From JBFMGD01 sp040751775 (GTDB lineage Bacteria > Bacillota > Dethiobacteria > DTU022), in NCBI GenBank assembly GCA_040751775.1, contig JBFMGD010000012.1:1-59938 (forward strand): 59,938 bases of DNA. Direction: 5' to 3'. Below, piece after piece: positions 58,969-59,938 of this stretch (position 1 is the first letter of the stretch; the number at the start of each line of letters is the position of its first letter). Below the pieces are notes generated by a model. It was not told where the DNA came from and did no database searches. It worked only from the letters and a program-made list of their open reading frames with translations. A program made the position numbers and the translations under genes.

Positions 58969-59938
58969 GTATGCCCAACCAAGGCTGGGACGTTCAGCGG
59001 GGAAATAGACCTGCCGGGGTAAGAGTCAGAACCCCGTAACTTGGGCAGCAGGGCGGCGGGAAACCAAAGTTCTGGTGTCTGCCGACAAAGTCGCTGTAGA
59101 GCGGTGAGTGAGCTACCGGGCCGCAACGCAAGTAAACACACAGGTAGCCTCGAAAACTTAAACCTTGGAGGCCGAGCCTTTGAGTAGTAGGCGAAGGCAG
59201 CATGTAGACGTGAAAGCTGACTGAAACGCGTCCTACACTCCAGCGGGGTGTTAGTGGCGGCATGGTAGCGCAGGACGTCCTAAGCAACTGGGGAAGACCT
59301 CCTCGTCCCGGACGAGAAATCGCGGAAGTAAAGTAAGCCCTATAACCAGAGCTCCTGGGAAATGGGTCTGAAAGGCGAGAGGGTGGCGGAGGGGACCGTA
59401 GTACCAATGATAACGGGTAATGCCGGAGGAGGAAAGGGTCCACACTATTTCAGTAGCTCTTTCAACAAAATGGAAGGCAGGAATGAGATGACAGAGGCAT
59501 CCATAAGTCTACAAGACCTGAGACGAAGGATATACAGCAAGGCGAAATCTGAACCCGAGTGGCGTTTTTGGGGGCTCTATGTACATGTCTGCAAGATGGA
59601 GACGCTGGAAGAGGCCTACAAGATGGCCAAGAGCAATGATGGAGCACCGGGGCTAGATGGCGTTACCTTTGACGACCTCGAGGCAAAAGGTCGGGAGGAA
59701 TTTCTGCAAAGGCTACAGCAAGAGTTGCGACAAAGAACCTACAAACCTGCAAGGAACAGGCAGAAAGAGATTCCCAAGGCAAACGGCAAAGTCCGGATGC
59801 TGGGAATCCTATCCATCCGCGACCGTGTAGTACAGGGTGCCTTGCGCCTCATTATGGAGCCCATCTTTGAGGCCGACTTTCAAGACGGATCCTACGGCTA
59901 TCGGCCCAAGCGCTCACCACAGGAAGCGGTGCGCAGGG
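58969..59938 (+). mobile_element. Group II intron, 5' part (runs off the window)
   Basis: From about 58969 (GTATGCCCAACC, a GTRYG-like 5' end) to the reverse transcriptase start there is about 500 bp of structured, non-coding DNA with the many short G+C-rich pairings of group II intron domains I-III, followed by a reverse transcriptase frame. The 5' boundary is approximate. Domains V and VI lie beyond the window. Insertion is about 20 bp after the isomerase stop codon. Confidence 0.75.
59488..59938 (+). CDS. ltrA: Group II intron reverse transcriptase/maturase, 3' partial
   Basis: 150 residues are visible and the frame is open at the right edge. MTEASISLQDLRRRIYSKAK, then KSNDGAPGLDGVTFDDLEAK (RT domain 0/1), FLQRLQQELRQRTYKP, PKANGKVRMLGILSIRDRVV (domain 2) and EPIFEADFQDGSYGYRPKRS (before domain 3) are typical of bacterial LtrA-like intron proteins. 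The protein splices the intron and reverse-transcribes it into DNA targets. The catalytic YADD lies beyond the window. Confidence 0.9.
   Translation, partial: MTEASISLQDLRRRIYSKAKSEPEWRFWGLYVHVCKMETLEEAYKMAKSNDGAPGLDGVTFDDLEAKGREEFLQRLQQELRQRTYKPARNRQKEIPKANGKVRMLGILSIRDRVVQGALRLIMEPIFEADFQDGSYGYRPKRSPQEAVRR

Noticed and set aside
59000..59450. Several minus-strand frames in the group II intron 5' region, one of 149 codons
   Set aside because: They lie in structured intron RNA domains; proline/serine-rich translations without start signals.
1..59938. CRISPR array, tRNA or rRNA genes
   Set aside because: No regularly spaced repeats, cloverleaf-like segments or rRNA stretches were seen.

Overview
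The window looks like chromosomal DNA of an anaerobic Gram-positive of the Bacillota (Clostridia; a Peptococcaceae/Pelotomaculum-like organic-acid degrader would fit). Reasons: strong AGGAGG-type ribosome binding sites, frequent TTG and GTG starts, a moderately high G+C content, several acyl-CoA dehydrogenases with an ETF, CoA-transferase and 2-hydroxyacyl-CoA dehydratase/benzoyl-CoA reductase-type ATP-driven enzymes, and no aerobic respiratory genes. The assignment is an inference from gene content; no rRNA or other taxonomic marker is present. No tRNA or CRISPR array was recognised.

Layout. 1-5.1 kb: housekeeping genes (3' end of a BadF-type kinase, TrmK, Nif3, a coiled-coil zinc-ribbon protein, a membrane-anchored protein, TatC). 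5.1-11.1 kb: a patchwork of intact genes (proA, a CDF metal exporter behind a NiCo riboswitch, a GNAT, RidA) and decaying ones (truncated MarR, M28 peptidase, alpha/beta hydrolase, response regulator). 11.2-15.2 kb: a TetR-controlled cluster with a class III CoA-transferase and an APC amino-acid permease. 15.4-24.4 kb: ion homeostasis: a fluoride riboswitch in front of a cation/proton antiporter, a CbiMQO-type nickel/cobalt ECF importer with accessory proteins, and a znuABC-zur operon with a candidate operator. 24.5-26.2 kb: a TGS-domain nucleoside kinase.

26.4-36.8 kb is one long co-directional cluster and the most interesting part: two acyl-CoA dehydrogenase homologues lacking the usual catalytic Glu, two paralogous all-helical proteins of unknown function, the two catalytic subunits and two different ATPase activators of a benzoyl-CoA reductase/2-hydroxyacyl-CoA dehydratase-type system, a small acetyl-CoA-synthase-like protein and a CooC/AcsF-type nickel-maturation ATPase. 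An Fe-S oxidoreductase follows.

38-52.4 kb is a sigma-54 regulon. The PAS-AAA-Fis activator at 44.1 kb lies between two good -24/-12 promoters (40288 and 45630). Each is preceded by a tandem pair of TGTAGG-N6-CCTACA-like sites 32-33 bp apart. The first promoter drives a BCCT transporter. The second drives a ketopantoate-reductase-like dehydrogenase, two acyl-CoA dehydrogenases, ETF beta/alpha and a divergent 4-hydroxybutyryl-CoA dehydratase-family flavoprotein. A BKACE (beta-keto acid cleavage) gene sits next to the activator. A third site pair at 38019 now precedes a 5'-deleted gene, and an aconitase-X locus at 39.2 kb is broken. Together this suggests uptake and CoA-linked breakdown of a quaternary amine such as a carnitine- or betaine-type compound; the substrate is inferred.

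52.5-59.9 kb is a mobile/decayed zone: ComM and HTH remnants, a DDE transposase, an ISAzo13-type element with a probable -1 frameshift and a 10-N assembly gap, an RpiR regulator divergent from an archaeal-type triosephosphate isomerase homologue, and the 5' part of a group II intron that runs off the window.
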